Origin: an uncultured Campylobacter sp.
GTDB lineage: Bacteria; Campylobacterota; Campylobacteria; Campylobacterales; Campylobacteraceae
Length of the DNA: 5,309 nt
NCBI GenBank assembly: GCA_938041615.1
Contig: CALISV010000297.1
Coordinates: 1 to 5,309 of the forward strand
Reading direction: 5' to 3'
Within the stretch, counting starts at the first letter, position 1. Each line of letters begins with the position of its first letter. The translations under genes were made by a program, and so were the position numbers. The notes under the pieces were generated by a model. It was not told the DNA's origin and ran no database searches. It saw only the letters and a list, made by a program, of their open reading frames with translations. Below, one piece after another: positions 5,254 through 5,309 of this stretch.

Positions 5254-5309
5254 CTAAAATTTTCTCGCGCTAAAGTAAAATTGACGATGGTAAAACTCGG
5301 CGCCAAAAT
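5254..5309 (-). other. Upstream edge of the operon; possible last codons of a preceding gene
   Basis: On the minus strand one frame is open from the window edge to a TAG at 5256-5254, reading about 17 residues (FGAEFYHRQFYFSARKF). This could be the C-terminus of another gene just upstream, but so short a frame is also likely by chance. In Campylobacter alaS often precedes maf, but this tail does not look like an AlaS C-terminus. No convincing promoter is visible before the operon here. Confidence 0.2.

Overview
The window looks like chromosomal DNA of an epsilonproteobacterium, most likely a Campylobacter of the moderate-GC oral group (C. rectus, C. showae and relatives). Three things point there. 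The maf-pbpA gene order is, from memory, that of Campylobacter. The codon use mixes GC-rich codons with AT-rich spacers. The palindromic word AAATTT, often as TCAAATTTGA, is densely scattered between genes. The genus and species are inferred, because no rRNA or search was available.

Layout. Positions 1-536 (+) hold the 3' end of a helical-repeat (TPR-like) protein, possibly the flagellar protein PflA. Positions 537-899 are a gene-free spacer with hairpins, nine AAATTT words and, at its right end, a clear extended -10 promoter (858-866) and a Shine-Dalgarno sequence. Positions 900-2001 (+) hold a multi-pass membrane protein of unknown function, made of two diverged copies of one unit of about 4 membrane segments. 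It is split into two overlapping reading frames by an apparent +1 frameshift at a run of seven Ts (1080-1086). Positions 2002-2277 lie between convergent genes and contain eleven AAATTT words and another hairpin. The small ORFs there are by-products of the repeated word.

Positions 2278-5239 (-) form a tight three-gene operon, transcribed right to left. It encodes a small four-helix membrane protein, the Maf nucleotide pyrophosphatase and a bifunctional class A penicillin-binding protein (PBP1A type). The genes overlap by 1 nt (TGATG) and 4 nt (ATGA), so translation is probably coupled. Maf (nucleotide-pool sanitation, linked to division in some bacteria) and PBP1A (glycan polymerisation and cross-linking) have recognised functions. 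The membrane protein has none.

The two observations most worth following are the frame-split duplicated membrane protein and the AAATTT arrays. The arrays show stretches spaced at about 21-23 bp, form long hairpins on both sides of that gene, and include one palindrome that supplies part of its promoter.
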